Position numbers and translations under genes: made by a program
Shown here: positions 10,819 to 19,999 of the stretch, piece by piece
Numbering within the stretch: the stretch's first letter is position 1
Layout of the letters: every line of letters begins with the position of its first letter
Notes under the pieces: model-generated
The model's database searches: none
Told to the model about the DNA's origin: nothing
What the model saw: the letters and a program-made list of their open reading frames with translations, nothing else
From: Caulobacter vibrioides OR37
Lineage (GTDB): Bacteria; Pseudomonadota; Alphaproteobacteria; Caulobacterales; Caulobacteraceae
DNA: 64,000 nt
Reading direction: 5' to 3'
Assembly: GCF_000372645.1 (NCBI RefSeq)
Contig: NZ_APMP01000001.1
Span: 372,001-436,000, forward strand

Positions 10819-11601
10819 ATGCGATTCCCCGCCCGCCGCGCCGTCCTGACCGGTCTTGGCCTTTCGCTCCTCGCCGCCTGCGCCAAGAAGGCGGAGACCG
10901 CCAGCGCCTGGGAGCGGATCAAGGCCTCCGGCGTGCTGCGCATCGCCCTGGAAGGCACCTATCCGCCCTTCAATTTCCAGGGCAAGGACGGCCAACTGAC
11001 GGGCTTCGAGGTCGATTTCGCCAAGGCGCTTGCCGCCCAACTGGGCTTGAAGCCGAAATTCCAGACCGCGCCTTTCGCCGGCCTGCTCGGCGCGCTGGAA
11101 TCCGGCCGCGCCGACGTGGTGATCAACCAGATCACCATCACGCCCGAACGCGAGGCCAAATACGATTTTTCCGAGCCCTACACGATCTCGGGCGTCCAGA
11201 TCATCAAGCTGAAGGACCGGCCTGGCCTGGAAAAGCCCGAGGACCTGGCCGGCAAGAAAGTCGGCGTCGGCCTGGGCACCAACTACGAGCAGTGGGCGCG
11301 CGCCAACGTGCCGAGCGCCGACATCCGCACCTATGACGACGATCCCACCAAGTACCAGGACCTGAAGGCCGGCCGCATCGACGCGGTGCTGAACGATCGT
11401 CTGGTCGCCGCCGACTTCGTCAAGACCTCGCCGGAATTCGTCGCGTCGGGCGAGCCCTTCGCGGCCCAGGGCGCGGGCGTGGCGATGAAGAAGGATCCGG
11501 GCCTCAAGGTCGTCATCGACCAAGCCATCGACGCGCTGCGGTCCAGCGGCAAGTTGAGCGCGATCTCGCAAAAGTGGTTCGGCCTGGACGTGACCCACTA
11601 G
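10819..11601 (+). CDS. Polar amino-acid ABC transporter substrate-binding lipoprotein
   Basis: 260 aa, solute-binding protein family 3. The signal peptide ends in a lipobox (SLLAACAKK, Cys21), so it is probably membrane-anchored in the periplasm. The mature domain has the family start [23 protein letters not shown] and [20 protein letters not shown]. The later [18 protein letters not shown] and the hinge [13 protein letters not shown] are typical of cystine/glutamine binders. It is first gene of a three-gene importer (binding protein, permease, ATPase) with 2 bases to the permease start. The ligand is likely cystine or another polar amino acid but is not fixed by sequence. Confidence 0.92.
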   Translation: MRFPARRAVLTGLGLSLLAACAKKAETASAWERIKASGVLRIALEGTYPPFNFQGKDGQLTGFEVDFAKALAAQLGLKPKFQTAPFAGLLGALESGRADVVINQITITPEREAKYDFSEPYTISGVQIIKLKDRPGLEKPEDLAGKKVGVGLGTNYEQWARANVPSADIRTYDDDPTKYQDLKAGRIDAVLNDRLVAADFVKTSPEFVASGEPFAAQGAGVAMKKDPGLKVVIDQAIDALRSSGKLSAISQKWFGLDVTH

Positions 11602-11603
11602 GC

Positions 11604-12263
11604 ATGGAGAGCGGTCTCGATCTGCTGCGCCAGTCGGCGCCGTTTCTGCTGAAGGGCGCGGTCTACACCGTTCTGCTCAGCGTGATCGGCATGGGGATTG
11701 GCGTCTGTCTCGGCTTCGGCCTGGCCCTGATGCGGCTGTCGCGCTCGCCGCTGCTTCGATGGCCGGCGTCCGCCTATGTCTCGGCCTTTCGCGGCACGCC
11801 GCTGCTGGTGCAGCTCTTTCTGATCTACTACGGCTTGCCGCAGTTCGGCATCGAGATGCCGCCGCTCCTGGCCGCCGGCATCGGCTTTTCGCTGAACGTC
11901 GGCGCCTATGCCTGCGAGATCCTGCGCAGCGCGATCGACGCCGTCGACAGGGGCCAGTGGGAAGCCGCCAGCGTACTCGGCATGAGCCGGGGTCAAACCC
12001 TGCGGCGGATCATCCTGCCCCAGGCGGCTCGCACGGCGGTGGCGCCCTTATCCAACAGCTTCATCGGCCTCGTGAAGGACACCTCCCTGGCCGCCACGAT
12101 TCAGGTCCCCGAGCTGTTCCGCCAAGCCCAGTTGATCACCGCCCGAACCTACGAGATTTTCGCCATGTATCTGGCGGCCGCCGCCATCTACTGGATCGTC
12201 TCGACCGTGCTCGCGGCCCTTCAGGGGCAGCTGGAGCGCCGCGCGGCGGAGGGCCGCCGATGA
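11604..12263 (+). CDS. Polar amino-acid ABC transporter permease
   Basis: 219 aa His/Glu/Gln/Arg-type inner-membrane permease with about five membrane segments. The EAA coupling loop is visible as [32 protein letters not shown], which contacts the ATPase. [21 protein letters not shown] is another family signature. ATG 11604 is used, 2 bases after the binding-protein stop. The 3' end overlaps the ATPase start as ATGA (12260-12263), so the two are translationally coupled. Confidence 0.93.
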   Translation: MESGLDLLRQSAPFLLKGAVYTVLLSVIGMGIGVCLGFGLALMRLSRSPLLRWPASAYVSAFRGTPLLVQLFLIYYGLPQFGIEMPPLLAAGIGFSLNVGAYACEILRSAIDAVDRGQWEAASVLGMSRGQTLRRIILPQAARTAVAPLSNSFIGLVKDTSLAATIQVPELFRQAQLITARTYEIFAMYLAAAAIYWIVSTVLAALQGQLERRAAEGRR

Positions 12264-13000
12264 GCGCGATCGAAGCCAAGGGCCTGCGCAAACGCTTCGG
12301 CGACACCCCTGTGCTGGCCGGTGTCGACCTGACCGTCAGCCCCGGCGAGGTGGTGGCCGTCATCGGCCCGAGCGGTTCGGGCAAGAGCACCCTTCTGCGC
12401 TGCCTCGCGGGGCTTGAGCCGCTGAATGGCGGCGAGCTGACGATCGCGAATGTCACGGCCGGCGGGACGGTTCCCCTAGCCAAGGCGCTTAATGGGCGGG
12501 TCGGCTTCGTCTTCCAGAACTTCAACCTCTTCCCGCACAAGACCGCGCTTCGGAATGTGATCGAGGGCCCGGTGGTCGTCCGCAAGGCGGACCCGACCCA
12601 GGTCGTCGCCCAGGGCCTGCAGCTGTTGGAAAAGGTTGGCCTGGGCGACCGCGCCAACGCCTACCCTGCCGCTCTGTCCGGCGGCCAGCAGCAGCGTTGC
12701 GCGATCGCTCGGGCGCTGGCCATGGATCCCGAAGTCATCCTTTTCGACGAGCCGACCTCCGCCCTCGACCCCGAACTGGTGGGCGAGGTCCTGGCCGTGA
12801 TCCGCGACCTGGCCGCCGAGAAGCGCACCATGGTGATCGTCACCCATCAGATGGATTTCGCCCGCGACGTGGCCGACAGGACGATCTTCATGGACGGGGG
12901 CGTTATCGTCGAGCAAGGCCCGTCGGAACAACTCTTGGCCTCCCCGCGCGAGGAGCGGACACGCCGGTTCCTGGCGCGTTCCGGCGTCCTGCGGCCATAG
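12260..13000 (+). CDS. Polar amino-acid ABC transporter ATP-binding protein
   Basis: 246 aa ABC ATPase of the GlnQ/HisP class. Walker A is GPSGSGKST, the Q-loop is [14 protein letters not shown], the signature is [15 protein letters not shown], Walker B is [14 protein letters not shown] and the H-loop is VTHQM. It powers import of the ligand bound by the lipoprotein at 10819. The insertion [16 protein letters not shown] between Walker A and the Q-loop is slightly longer than in GlnQ. ATG 12260 overlaps the permease stop. Confidence 0.95.
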   Translation: MSAIEAKGLRKRFGDTPVLAGVDLTVSPGEVVAVIGPSGSGKSTLLRCLAGLEPLNGGELTIANVTAGGTVPLAKALNGRVGFVFQNFNLFPHKTALRNVIEGPVVVRKADPTQVVAQGLQLLEKVGLGDRANAYPAALSGGQQQRCAIARALAMDPEVILFDEPTSALDPELVGEVLAVIRDLAAEKRTMVIVTHQMDFARDVADRTIFMDGGVIVEQGPSEQLLASPREERTRRFLARSGVLRP

Positions 13001-13145
13001 CCAAGCAGCCATAATTTGGCCCACGGCGCGCTTCACCACGAACGCGCGCATTAGGCGAAATCATCCGCTGCTTCCGCGCGCGGATGCGCTATAAACATTT
13101 GAATCTCAAGCCCTCCGCCGGGTGGCTTTTAGTGGCGAGGACAGC

Positions 13146-13448
13146 GTGAAGCCTTATATCGAAGTCAAGGGCGCCTCGGGCGCGGTCTACCGCTACAAGC
13201 TGGCCGAAAGCGGCGAACCAGCGACCACGATCGCCGGCAACTACCTCTATGTCGACGCCGGGGGCCAGGTCGTCTACGCGGGCGAAGCCAACAACCTGGT
13301 CGACGCCAAGGCGCGCTGGTCGGAAGCCTACGCCCGCCATGGCGCGACCTGGCTCTACACCCGCCTGAACGTCTCGGGCGCGTCGCGGGCGGACGAATAT
13401 TCCGACATCGTCATCGCCCTGCAGCCGGTGATGAATCAGGCCGACTAA
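13146..13448 (+). CDS. Small protein with a degenerate GIY-YIG-like fold
   Basis: 100 aa from GTG 13146, which has GAGG 6 bases upstream; a GTG at 13122 is an alternative. Residues ~38-100 match the GIY-YIG layout: GNYLYVDAGGQVVYAGEANNL in place of GIYxF...VVYVGKAxNL, and the C-terminal DEYSDIVIALQPVMNQ in place of the E..LI....P..N motif. The arginine normally found as NLxxR is not in place, although R appears in KARW, so nuclease activity is doubtful. It stands between the ABC operon and recG, and no partner is evident. Function unknown. Confidence 0.65.
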   Translation: MKPYIEVKGASGAVYRYKLAESGEPATTIAGNYLYVDAGGQVVYAGEANNLVDAKARWSEAYARHGATWLYTRLNVSGASRADEYSDIVIALQPVMNQAD

Positions 13449-13489
13449 ACCGCTGCCGGCTGGGCGCGCTCGGGCTATGGTCGCGGCGA

Positions 13490-15583
13490 ATGCGTCCGGA
13501 GATTCTCTTCCCCCTGTTCACCTCGGTATCCACGCTCAAGGGCGTGGGTCCCCGCGTCGCGCCGCTCGTCGAGAAGCTGGCGGGCCCCATCGTGCGCGAC
13601 GTCCTGTTCACCGCGCCGACGGGCCTGATCCGGCGCGGCCTGACCACGGTCGACCAGGCCGTCGAGGGACAGGTCCAGACCTTCGTGGTCACGATCGACG
13701 CGCATCAGCCGCCGCACCGCCTGGGCTATCCTTGGAAGATCCGCGCCTGGGACGGCACGGGCTTCCTCACCCTGATCTGGTTCAAGGGCCACGGACCGCA
13801 TCTGGAACGCCAGCACCCGAAGGGCGCGCGGCGCGCCGTCAGCGGCAAGGTCGAAAGGCCCGACGGCTACGCCTCCGAGCTGCAGATCGCCCACCCGGAC
13901 TATATCGTCGACGAGGCCAAGGCCGGCGACATTCCCGAGATCGAGACGGTCTACCCCGCCACCCATGGCCTGCCCTCGCGCGCCTTCCGCAAATTCGCGC
14001 TTGAGGCCTTGGCGCGCGCGCCCGCGCTGCCCGAATGGCAGGATCCGGCCTGGCGGGAGTGCGAAAGACTGCCTGGCTGGCGCGAGGCCCTGGCGGCCCT
14101 GCACGCCCCCGCCAGCGAGGCCGATCTGTCGCCCTTGGCCCGTCCGCGCCGCCGCCTGGCCTACGACGAACTTCTGGCCCATCAGCTCGCCCTGGCCCAG
14201 CGCAAGGCCTCGCGACGCGCGACGCCGGGACCGCGCATTCCTGCGGGCGCGCTTTCAGAAGCCGCCGAGAAGGCCCTGCCCTTCAGATTGACGGGCGCTC
14301 AGATCCGAAGCCTCTCCGAGATCCGCGGCGACCTGGCCTCGGGCGAACGGATGAGTCGGTTGCTCCAGGGCGATGTCGGCTCGGGCAAGACCGTGGTGGC
14401 CATGCTGGCCATGGCCGACGCCGTCAGCGGCGGCTTCCAGTCAGCCTTGATGGCGCCGACGGAAATCCTGGCCCGCCAGCATTTCGAGACGATCGCCGCG
14501 CCGCTGGAGGCCTTGGGCCTGTCCGTGGTCCTGCTGACCGGCCGCGACAAGGGCGCGGGCCGCGCGGCCAAGCTGGCCGGGATAGCGGATGGTTCGCACC
14601 ATGTGATCGTCGGCACCCACGCCCTCTTTCAGGACGATGTCGTCTACAACAACCTCGCCCTGACGATTATCGACGAACAGCACCGCTTTGGCGTCAACGA
14701 GCGCCGCCGCCTGCAGGACAAGGGCGCCCACGGCGGCGAAGGCGTTCATCTGCTGGCCATGTCGGCCACCCCGATACCGCGCACCCTGGAGCTGACCGTG
14801 TTCGGCGACCTGGACGTCTCGCGCATCGACGAAAAGCCGCCGGGCCGCACGCCTGTCGCCACCCGCGCCGCGCCGACGCCGCGGGTCCCCGAGATCGTCG
14901 AGCGCCTGCGGGGCGCCATCGCCGGCGGAGCCCAGGCGTTCTGGATCTGCCCGCTCGTCTCGGAGTCCGAAAAGGTCGACCTGCGCGCCGCCGAGGATCG
15001 CGCCGCCGATCTCGCCCGTCGCCTGCCCGGGGTCGGCCTGGTGCACGGCCAGATGCCCCCGGCGGAGAAGGACGCGGTCATGCAGCGCTTCGTCGATGGC
15101 GAGGTCAGCGTGCTGGTCGCCACCACGGTGGTCGAGGTCGGGGTCAATGTGCCCAACGCCAGCATCATGGTCATCGAACACGCCGATCGCTTCGGCCTCG
15201 CCCAACTGCACCAGCTGCGCGGCCGGGTCGGTCGAGGGGCGAGAGAGAGCTCTTGCGTCCTGCTCTACGACCCGCCGCTGTCGGACGTGGCCCAGCAACG
15301 TCTCGATATCCTGCGCCGCAGCGACGACGGCTTCGAGATCGCCGAAAAGGACCTCGAACTGCGCGGGGGCGGCGATCCGTTGGGACTCAAGCAAAGCGGT
15401 TTCCCGGCCTATCGCCTGGCCGACCCGGCAGCGCACCGCGACCTGATCGCCGTGGCGGCCGACGACGCGCGACTGATCCTGGCCAGGGACCCGAACCTGA
15501 CCTCGCCGCGCGGCCAGGCCTTGCGCATGCTGCAGGAGCTGTTCGACTGGAAACCAACCTCGCCGCTGAACGAGGCGGGTTGA
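13490..15583 (+). CDS. recG: ATP-dependent DNA helicase RecG
   Basis: 697 aa, full length. It remodels stalled forks and branched recombination intermediates. The N-terminal wedge/OB domain (about 1-250) contains LKGVGPRVAPLVEKL; the SF2 motor follows with motif I GDVGSGKTVVA, motif II as DEQH (IIDEQHRFGV), motif III MSATPIPRT, and late motifs ATTVVEVGVNVPNAS and QLHQLRGRVGRG. The C-terminal FEIAEKDLELRGGGDPLGLKQSGFP is characteristic of RecG. ATG 13490 lies 41 bases after the small GIY-YIG-like gene. Confidence 0.97.
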   Translation: MRPEILFPLFTSVSTLKGVGPRVAPLVEKLAGPIVRDVLFTAPTGLIRRGLTTVDQAVEGQVQTFVVTIDAHQPPHRLGYPWKIRAWDGTGFLTLIWFKGHGPHLERQHPKGARRAVSGKVERPDGYASELQIAHPDYIVDEAKAGDIPEIETVYPATHGLPSRAFRKFALEALARAPALPEWQDPAWRECERLPGWREALAALHAPASEADLSPLARPRRRLAYDELLAHQLALAQRKASRRATPGPRIPAGALSEAAEKALPFRLTGAQIRSLSEIRGDLASGERMSRLLQGDVGSGKTVVAMLAMADAVSGGFQSALMAPTEILARQHFETIAAPLEALGLSVVLLTGRDKGAGRAAKLAGIADGSHHVIVGTHALFQDDVVYNNLALTIIDEQHRFGVNERRRLQDKGAHGGEGVHLLAMSATPIPRTLELTVFGDLDVSRIDEKPPGRTPVATRAAPTPRVPEIVERLRGAIAGGAQAFWICPLVSESEKVDLRAAEDRAADLARRLPGVGLVHGQMPPAEKDAVMQRFVDGEVSVLVATTVVEVGVNVPNASIMVIEHADRFGLAQLHQLRGRVGRGARESSCVLLYDPPLSDVAQQRLDILRRSDDGFEIAEKDLELRGGGDPLGLKQSGFPAYRLADPAAHRDLIAVAADDARLILARDPNLTSPRGQALRMLQELFDWKPTSPLNEAG

Positions 15584-15658
15584 AACCTCGCGCCGAATGG
15601 CTTCGCGGCGACGCTTAATCTGCTAGGCCTTGGCGACGCGAACGCGGAGGCCCCCGGA

Positions 15659-16450
15659 ATGCTTACGGCCGATCAGAGATATCTACGCGACCAGCAATAT
15701 CGCGACGCCAGCAAGCTGGAAGCGCGTTCGCGCCTGCACCGCAAGTACGGTCGAAGCGACTGGTATCCCTGGCTGGTGGAGCATGGCCATTGGCCCGAAG
15801 GCGCGGCCTGTCTCGACTCCGGCTGCGGCGCGGGCGCGTTCTGGGCGACGGCCGCACGTCTGCTACCACCCAGCCTTTCGCTCTGCCTGCTGGACCTTTC
15901 GCCCGGCATGGTCGCCACCGCCGTTGAAGCGGCGCGCGCGACCGGTCGATGGTCGAGCGTGCGCGGTGAAACAGCGGACGCCACCATCTTGCCGTTCGAG
16001 GGCGACGCCTTCGACACGGTTCTGGCGATCCATATGCTTTACCACCTGCCCGATCCCGAAAAGGGTGTGGCCGAGCTGCGCCGGGTTCTGAAGCCCGGCG
16101 GCGTGGCCATGATCGCGCTGAACGGCCGGGACAATATGCGAGAACTGAGCGACCTTCGCCGCCGCGTTCAGCCGGAAACAACGCCTCGCCCAAGGCCCCT
16201 AGATGTGATCGACGCCGAGCCGCTGCTCCGCGCGCACTTCGAACAGGTGGACCTGGTCTTCTATCCAGACACCCTGGTCTGCACCGATGCGCGGGACGTC
16301 ATAGACTACATGCTTAGCATGCCGCCGCTGGATGAGGCTCCGGAAGCCGAGCAAGCGGCGCTCGTCGATATCGTGCGCCAGGAATTTGATCGGCGGGGCG
16401 GCGTCTTCGAGATCGGAAAAGAAGTCGGCTTGTTTCTCTGTCGCGCCTAG
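15659..16450 (+). CDS. Class I SAM-dependent methyltransferase
   Basis: 263 aa. The Rossmann motif I is CLDSGCGAGAFW, followed by LLDLSPGMVATAVEAA and the post-motif ILPFEGDAFDTVLAIHMLYHLPDPEKGVAELRRVLKPGG, the classic methyltransferase type 11 pattern. It methylates an unidentified small molecule or macromolecule. The N-terminal ~45 residues (RDQQYRDASKLEARSRLHRKYG) are charged and may help bind substrate. GGAGG lies about 5 bases upstream of ATG 15659. The stop is shared palindromically (CTAG) with the convergent DUF808 gene. Confidence 0.88.
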   Translation: MLTADQRYLRDQQYRDASKLEARSRLHRKYGRSDWYPWLVEHGHWPEGAACLDSGCGAGAFWATAARLLPPSLSLCLLDLSPGMVATAVEAARATGRWSSVRGETADATILPFEGDAFDTVLAIHMLYHLPDPEKGVAELRRVLKPGGVAMIALNGRDNMRELSDLRRRVQPETTPRPRPLDVIDAEPLLRAHFEQVDLVFYPDTLVCTDARDVIDYMLSMPPLDEAPEAEQAALVDIVRQEFDRRGGVFEIGKEVGLFLCRA

Positions 16451-17391
16451 TGCGCCGCCTCACCCTTCTGGTGATGCCATAGGTGCATGATCCCCGCCAA
16501 AGCGCCACCGATCGTCAGACCGACGGCCGCCGAGCCCAGCGCGAAGGCCAGCCAGGCGGTCAGGCCGCCGACGACCGGCGCCTGCCGCGCCCAGTGCGAC
16601 AGCCCTTCGACCCAGACCGGCACGGGAGTCAGGTGAAACTTCTCCAGGCCGTGGACGATGATGCCGCCGCCGACCCATAGCATCGCCGCCGTACCGATGA
16701 GGGTCAGGGCCTCCATTGTCCAGGGCATGGCCTTGACCAGACCGCGCCCGAAGCCGCGCAATCCGCGCGACGTCCCTCGCGAGAGATGCAGGCCGATGTC
16801 GTCCATCTTCACGATCAGGGCCACGGCGCCGTAGACCCCCACGGTCAGCAGGACGCCGACAATGACCAGGGCGGCGGCTTGGATCCCGAGCGGCTGGTCG
16901 GCGACATCGGCCAGGGCGATGGCCATGATCTCGGCCGACAGGATCAGGTCGGTGCGGATCGCGCCGGAGACCTTCTGCTTTTCGAGCTCCGGCCCGCTAA
17001 GGGCTAGCTCTTCCACCGCCTCGCCCTCGGCCTGCGGCGTGAAGGCCTCCAGCACCTTCTCGGTCGCCTCGAAGGCCAGATACGCCCCGCCGCACATCAG
17101 GATCGGCGTCACCGCCCACGGCGCGAACGCCGACAGCAAGAGCGCGCCCGGCAGCAGGAACAACAGCTTGTTGCGAAGAGAGCCCAGGGCGATCTTCCAG
17201 ACGATCGGCAGTTCGCGATCGGGCGAGAAGCCCATGGCGTAGCCCGGCGTCACCGCCGTGTCGTCGACCACCACGCCCACTGCCTTGGAGCCCGCCTTGC
17301 CGGCGGCCGCGCCGATATCATCCAGCGAGGCGGCGGCGAGCTTGGTGATGCCGGCGACGTCATCAAGCAGCGCGGCGAGACCGGAAGGCAT
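16447..17391 (-). CDS. DUF808 (YedI-like) inner-membrane protein
   Basis: 314 aa. It starts MPSGLAALLDDVAGITKLAAASLDDI with VGVVVDDTAVTPGYAMGFSPDRELPIVWKIALGSLRNKLLFLLPGALLL, the hallmark of the DUF808/YedI family. About six to seven hydrophobic segments are visible, interrupted by a conserved loop with CGGAYLAFEATEKVLE. The biochemical function of the family is not established to my knowledge. The last three bases form CTAG with the stop of the methyltransferase. Confidence 0.9.
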   Translation of the reverse strand: MPSGLAALLDDVAGITKLAAASLDDIGAAAGKAGSKAVGVVVDDTAVTPGYAMGFSPDRELPIVWKIALGSLRNKLLFLLPGALLLSAFAPWAVTPILMCGGAYLAFEATEKVLEAFTPQAEGEAVEELALSGPELEKQKVSGAIRTDLILSAEIMAIALADVADQPLGIQAAALVIVGVLLTVGVYGAVALIVKMDDIGLHLSRGTSRGLRGFGRGLVKAMPWTMEALTLIGTAAMLWVGGGIIVHGLEKFHLTPVPVWVEGLSHWARQAPVVGGLTAWLAFALGSAAVGLTIGGALAGIMHLWHHQKGEAAH

Positions 17392-17500
17392 TCAGGAATC
17401 CTGTCGTCGAGGTTGAGCCCGAAGGCCTAAGGGGCGTCGGGGTCCGCGTAAAGTCGCAAGTCGCTTGCCTAACGCTGGGGCAAGGCGGGAAGCTTCGCGC

Positions 17501-18469
17501 ATGACCGTCGTCGCCGCCCTCGATCGCCTTGCGCCGCGCCTGTCGCCGACCGCGACGCGTGCGATCAACGCCCGCCGTCTGTCGGGCGGCGCCAGCCTGG
17601 AAACCTGGGCTTTCGACCTCGATGACGGCGCGCCGCTGATCCTGCGTCGCCGGACCTCGGGCTCGGCCCTGCGAGAGACGGCCCTGCCGCTCGACCACGA
17701 GGCGTCTCTGATCCGGGCGGCCAGCGCCGTCGGCGCGCCGGCGCCCAGCGTCGTCCACGTCTGCGCGCCGGAAGACGATCTGGGCGAGGCCTATGTCATG
17801 CGCCGCCTGGAGGGCGAGACCCTGGGACGCCGCATCGTTCGCGACGAGGCCTTCGCGGCCGTTCGTCCCGGCCTGGCCCGACGCTGCGGCGAGGTGCTGG
17901 CGCGGATCCATGCCGTTCCCACCGAGGGGTTGCCAGAGCTGGCGACCTCGGATGCGCGTGGCGAACTGGCGCGTTACGAGGCTATCTATCGCGAGTTGGG
18001 TGCCGAGCGGCCGATCATGGAGGCCGCGTTCCGCTGGCTGGAGGCCGCGGCGCCGTCGCCGCCCGAACGTCCGGTGCTGGTGCACGGCGATTTCCGGAAC
18101 GGCAATCTGATGATCCACCCAAAGGACGGGCTGGTCGGGGTGCTGGACTGGGAACTCGCGCATCTGGGCGATCCCGCCGAGGACCTGGGCTGGATCTGCG
18201 TCAATTCCTGGCGCTTTGGCGAGTGGCGAAAGCCGGTCGGCGGCTTTGGCGACTATGCCGACCTGCTGGCGGGCTACGGGGACAACATTCCGCTTGAGCG
18301 CGTCCGGTTCTGGCAGGCCCTGGGCTCCCTGAAATGGGGCGTCATGTGCCTGATGATGTACCAGAGCTTCGCGACCGGCGCGGACCGTTCCGTCGAGCGG
18401 GCCATGATCGGCCGACGGGCCAGCGAAACCGAGATCGATCTTGTCGCGCTGATGGAGGCCGCCGCGTGA
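17501..18469 (+). CDS. APH-fold phosphotransferase (ACAD10/11-like)
   Basis: 322 aa aminoglycoside-phosphotransferase fold. Nucleotide-binding lobe elements are YVMRRLEGETLGRRIV; the catalytic loop is VHGDFRNGN (HxDxxxxN) and the metal Asp lies in GVLDWELAHLGDPAEDLGWI. The best relatives in layout are the ACAD10/ACAD11-associated kinases that act in fatty acyl-CoA or hydroxy-acid metabolism, rather than true antibiotic kinases. ATG 17501 follows a GGAAG-like site. The stop overlaps the next gene as GTGA (18466-18469), which implies coupled expression. Confidence 0.85.
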   Translation: MTVVAALDRLAPRLSPTATRAINARRLSGGASLETWAFDLDDGAPLILRRRTSGSALRETALPLDHEASLIRAASAVGAPAPSVVHVCAPEDDLGEAYVMRRLEGETLGRRIVRDEAFAAVRPGLARRCGEVLARIHAVPTEGLPELATSDARGELARYEAIYRELGAERPIMEAAFRWLEAAAPSPPERPVLVHGDFRNGNLMIHPKDGLVGVLDWELAHLGDPAEDLGWICVNSWRFGEWRKPVGGFGDYADLLAGYGDNIPLERVRFWQALGSLKWGVMCLMMYQSFATGADRSVERAMIGRRASETEIDLVALMEAAA

Positions 18470-18837
18470 TCCGCCATCCGACCGCCGCCGAGCTGACGAC
18501 GGCCGTGGCCGCCTTCGACGAGGAGACCGCCGCGCCCGGCGACGCTCGCCATGCCTTCCTGGCCCGCGTCGCCGACAACGCCCGCGCCATTCTGGAGCGC
18601 GAGGCCCGCGACGGCGAGCGGATCGAGACCGAGGCGCGGGCGCGGCTCGAAGGCCTGCTGGCGGAGACGGGCGATTTCGCCACGCTGAACGCCAATCTTT
18701 GTCAAGCGCTCAGGACCGGAAGGATCGCGCCGCTCGACCCGGCCTTGCTGGCTCATCTGCGCGCCACGGCGATCGCTCAGATCGCCATCGATCAGCCGAC
18801 CTATGGCGGCCTACGGGCTTTGCTCGAGAACAGCTAG
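18466..18837 (+). CDS. DUF6285 family protein, partner of the APH-fold phosphotransferase
   Basis: 123 aa, mostly helical, no membrane segment. RHPTAAELTTAVAAFDEE, ARHAFLARVADNARAILERE and the closing DPALLAHLRATAIAQIAIDQPTYGGL match the DUF6285 pattern found next to phosphotransferase-family genes. GTG 18466 overlaps the upstream stop. The 3' end overlaps the convergent DUF3089 gene by 27 bases. The role is unknown; I infer a small accessory subunit of the kinase. Confidence 0.8.
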   Translation: MIRHPTAAELTTAVAAFDEETAAPGDARHAFLARVADNARAILEREARDGERIETEARARLEGLLAETGDFATLNANLCQALRTGRIAPLDPALLAHLRATAIAQIAIDQPTYGGLRALLENS

Positions 18838-19956
18838 CGGACGGCCCGTCGCGGTCGCCACCCGAGCCCGCGCGTCGGCCTCGATGTCGGCGTAGAACAG
18901 ATTGAACGCGTCGACCTTCCGGCGATCAGCCCACGAACCGCTATCGCGCAGGGCGTTGGACTTGGGTCGACTGGTGCGCAGCAGCCCGTTTTCGCAGACC
19001 GCCGAGACTTGGCGCTGCAGGAAGGCCGGTCGAGCGCCCCACTCCAGCCCCGTGGCGTTGGCCGCGCCCAGATTCATGCGGGCCGGCGCGCGCTCCAGCG
19101 ATGCGCCGCCCAGCAGCGGGTTGAAGCACAGGGGCAATCGCCCATCCAGATTGTCGAGCTGGTCGTCCCCCTCCCAAACCAACGAGCGGGAGATCAGCTC
19201 GTGCACGTCCTGGAAATTGCCTTCCTCGGCCGAGGCCCAAGCGGCTAAGCAGCCGGTCTCCCCCCTCCGCTCGCAAGCGGGAAGCGGCGCGTTAGGCGTG
19301 TGTTCGTCGGCCGGCACCACGGTCTCGATCAGATAGGCGACAACCATCCGCTTCTTGAGATCGGGCCGGGCGGCGATCACCTCGCGCGCCAAGCGGTCGG
19401 CCAGTAGTCCGCCCTGCTCCACCCCGACCAGAATGAACGGCCGGCCCTGGTTATAGCGCGCCAGATAGGTCTCGAAGGCCTGCCTGACGTCGCCATACGC
19501 GAAGCGGCGGGCGTCGCGGGCGTCGTCGCGCAGCGTCAGATAGGTGTAGAGGCTGGCCTGGCGATAGCGCGGGGCGAAGATGCGGCCGATGCGGTCGAAG
19601 GGCCCAGCGTAGTTGGGCAGCACCACCCGCGAGAGGAACCGCGCGGCCTTGGGCTGGTCGATGGCCCCATTCCAGTCGCGACCGCCGTCGAAGCTGGTCG
19701 GGTGTACGAAGAAGATATCGACGGGACGATCGGCGGGCGCGGCCCCGGCGGGATCCTTGGGCCGCAAAGCCCAAGCGCTGGCCTGACCATAGTCCGGCGC
19801 CGGCGGCGGCTGGTAGGTCAGGAACGGAACCTTGGGATCCAGAGCGTTGCTCAGGATGTCGTAGCGCCAGATGAACGCCGCCGACAGCACCACCGTCAGC
19901 ACCAGAAGCGCCCCGGCGAAGATCCAGCGCTTGAAGCCTTTGATCCGACTGCCCAT
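18811..19956 (-). CDS. DUF3089 domain protein, membrane-anchored, alpha/beta-hydrolase-like
   Basis: 381 aa from ATG 19956 (AGGGGG just upstream); a longer frame to 20040 would overlap the thiolase. One N-terminal membrane segment (about 11-30) precedes a periplasmic domain with the DUF3089 start RPVDIFFVHPTSFDGG. The family is thought to have an alpha/beta-hydrolase fold with a GHSQG-type nucleophile elbow. Here the corresponding segment is FILVGVEQGGLLA, with Glu180 where the serine is expected (19411-19425), so it may be inactive or use other chemistry. Function unknown. Confidence 0.78.
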   Translation of the reverse strand: MGSRIKGFKRWIFAGALLVLTVVLSAAFIWRYDILSNALDPKVPFLTYQPPPAPDYGQASAWALRPKDPAGAAPADRPVDIFFVHPTSFDGGRDWNGAIDQPKAARFLSRVVLPNYAGPFDRIGRIFAPRYRQASLYTYLTLRDDARDARRFAYGDVRQAFETYLARYNQGRPFILVGVEQGGLLADRLAREVIAARPDLKKRMVVAYLIETVVPADEHTPNAPLPACERRGETGCLAAWASAEEGNFQDVHELISRSLVWEGDDQLDNLDGRLPLCFNPLLGGASLERAPARMNLGAANATGLEWGARPAFLQRQVSAVCENGLLRTSRPKSNALRDSGSWADRRKVDAFNLFYADIEADARARVATATGRPLAVLEQSP

Positions 19957-19999
19957 GCCCCCTGGGTACACCAAGGTCCAACGGGCTTTAAGCCCTTTC

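Noticed and set aside
14035..15618. Second long plus-strand frame inside recG
   Set aside because: Offset frame of recG, Arg/Gly/Pro-rich, no conservation signal.
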